Assembly: GCF_000152885.1 (NCBI RefSeq)
Contig: NZ_CH672406.1
Coordinates: 108,761-172,760, forward strand
Length of the DNA stretch: 64,000 nt
DNA from: Idiomarina baltica OS145
GTDB taxonomy: Bacteria; Pseudomonadota; Gammaproteobacteria; Enterobacterales; Alteromonadaceae
Direction: 5' to 3'
The position numbers and the translations under genes are program-made. The notes beneath the pieces are model-generated. The model was not told the DNA's origin. It ran no database searches and saw only the letters and a list, made by a program, of their open reading frames with translations. This document shows positions 62,908 through 64,000 of the stretch, piece by piece. How positions within the stretch are numbered: the first letter of the stretch is position 1; each line of letters begins with the position of its first letter.

Positions 62908-64000
62908 CTATCGAAATGAGTAATATATTTTTTCAGCCAGTGCACGACTAATACCCGGGACATTGGCTAGTTGGTCAATACTAGCGTTTTTTACCTCTTG
63001 TAATCCACCAAGATTTTTTAAAATCTTTTGCCGACGCTTAGCGCCAATGCCCTCGATCTCTTCTAAACTCGACGTTCGCTTGACTTTATTACGCTTCTGG
63101 CGGTGCCCTGTTATGGCGAATCGGTGCGATTCATCGCGTATATGCTGGATTAAATGCAATGCGCTGGCATCCTTATTCAAAGGAATCGTTTCGTGGCTTC
63201 CTGCCATGATCAATGTCTCTAATCCGGGCTTACGGGACTCCCCTTTTGCGACACCTATCAGCATAGGGGCGTCTTTACCCCAGTCAGCGAAGTAGTTCTC
63301 GGCTTGCGCCAGTTGTCCTTTACCACCGTCGATAAACAAAATATCAGGAATGTTGCCGTTTTCCTTGGCGTTGTCATAACGCTTCGCCAGTGCCTTCGCC
63401 ATCGCGGCGTAATCATCGCCCGGCGTGATACCGGTAATATTATAGCGCCGATAGTCAGACTTCTTGGGTCCGTTTTGGTCAAACACCACGCAGGATGCGA
63501 CCGTTTGCTGACCCATAGTATGACTGATGTCAAAACATTCCATGCGCTGAATCGGGATCCCGAGTTCAAGCACTTGCTGAAGCGCTGATGTTCGACGATT
63601 CATGGTGCTTTGTTGATTCAGTTTACCTTCCAACGCATTAACGGCGTTTTTCTTAGCGAGCTGCTGGTATTGCTTGCGCTCTCCGCGCACGTTATGAAGT
63701 AAACGGACTTTGCGACCGACGGCTTCGCCGAGTACCTCACCTAGCACAGGATCGTGTTTGATCTCATCGGGTAGCACAATTTCGGCGGGAGTTTTGCGCC
63801 CAGAACTTTGGTTTAGGTAGAACTGCAATAAGAAGGCTTGAAGGACTTCTTCATCCGATGTATCCGCCGGTACTTTAGGAAAATAACTGCGGCTACCTTG
63901 TAAGTGATTATCACGGATAAACAGCATTTGTACGGTGGTTACACCATTACCGCGCGCAAAACCGATGACGTCGAGCTCCTCTTGCGCCCCCGTCACTGAG
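62908..64000 (-). CDS. uvrC: Excinuclease ABC subunit C (5' partial)
   Basis: The C-terminal 364 residues are present; the gene begins beyond the window's right edge. It shows the UvrC RNase H-like nuclease: MECFDISHTMGQQTVASCVVFDQ, LPDILFIDGGKGQL, and a tandem helix-hairpin-helix end (LEEIEGIGAKRRQKILKNLGG, LANVPGISRALAEKIYYSF). UvrC makes both incisions in nucleotide excision repair. It is followed by pgsA at a 48-base gap. Confidence 0.96.
   Translation of the reverse strand, partial: SVTGAQEELDVIGFARGNGVTTVQMLFIRDNHLQGSRSYFPKVPADTSDEEVLQAFLLQFYLNQSSGRKTPAEIVLPDEIKHDPVLGEVLGEAVGRKVRLLHNVRGERKQYQQLAKKNAVNALEGKLNQQSTMNRRTSALQQVLELGIPIQRMECFDISHTMGQQTVASCVVFDQNGPKKSDYRRYNITGITPGDDYAAMAKALAKRYDNAKENGNIPDILFIDGGKGQLAQAENYFADWGKDAPMLIGVAKGESRKPGLETLIMAGSHETIPLNKDASALHLIQHIRDESHRFAITGHRQKRNKVKRTSSLEEIEGIGAKRRQKILKNLGGLQEVKNASIDQLANVPGISRALAEKIYYSFR

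Overview
The window comes from a marine gammaproteobacterium, probably of the Alteromonadales or a neighbouring order. This rests on the pgsA - tRNA-Gly - tRNA-Cys - tRNA-Leu - uvrC end of the window, the large TonB-dependent receptors, the Vibrio-type integron attC sites and the haem and arsenic operons. No species can be named from the sequence alone.

Region 1 (1-16.3 kb) is chromosomal: a serine hydrolase, a lipoprotein, an MBL-fold persulfide dioxygenase-like enzyme and a DsbA-like protein. An arsR-arsC-acr3 arsenic operon follows, with a near-consensus promoter covered by a perfect 12-bp inverted repeat. Next are a haem-uptake locus (TonB receptor divergent from hmuTUV-hugZ, with a possible Fur site between), a Tat-exported PhoD phosphatase and a second TonB receptor.

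Region 2 (16.4-34.4 kb) is mixed. It holds a hydrolase/response-regulator/sensor-kinase operon and a cluster of integron cassettes with no integrase in the window. The cassettes encode a zinc-ribbon protein, a two-TM protein, a membrane-anchored Fic protein and a DUF5677-like protein, all on the minus strand and separated by attC sites. An intact IS3-family element (21741-22937, 4-bp target duplication GTTG) split the zinc-ribbon ORF; removing the IS restores the frame. Beyond lie a BRCT + PD-(D/E)XK gene pair, small membrane proteins, a methyltransferase-HNH fusion and a pirin.

Region 3 (34.4-38.9 kb) holds small exported and outer-membrane proteins separated by many copies of one 19-bp hairpin, CTTGCGCC-TTT-GGCGCAAG, with compensatory stem changes.

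Region 4 (38,933-61,965) is a 23-kb genomic island in the 3' end of tRNA-Leu(UAA). It is bounded by a 20-bp direct repeat, with a P4-type integrase beside attR and putative arm-type sites at both ends. Its left part is satellite-like: an HUH-motif Gp2/YfjJ protein, RadC, AlpA and three tandem degenerate Doc-fold paralogues. The middle holds a LysR/SDR/two-MDR redox cluster, an IS3 remnant, a truncated KAP NTPase and a type I hsdR split at an A8 run without hsdM or hsdS. Then come an M48/YgjP protease, DUF2971, a minimal Sir2-like protein and two unknowns. The right part is a complete retron: a GNAT gene, a phosphoribosyltransferase-winged-helix protein, a structured ncRNA whose a1/a2 stem joins the end of one gene to the start codon of the next, and a retron reverse transcriptase. 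This retron and the three Doc-like paralogues are the most novel content. The window ends with tRNA-Leu, Cys and Gly, pgsA and a partial uvrC.
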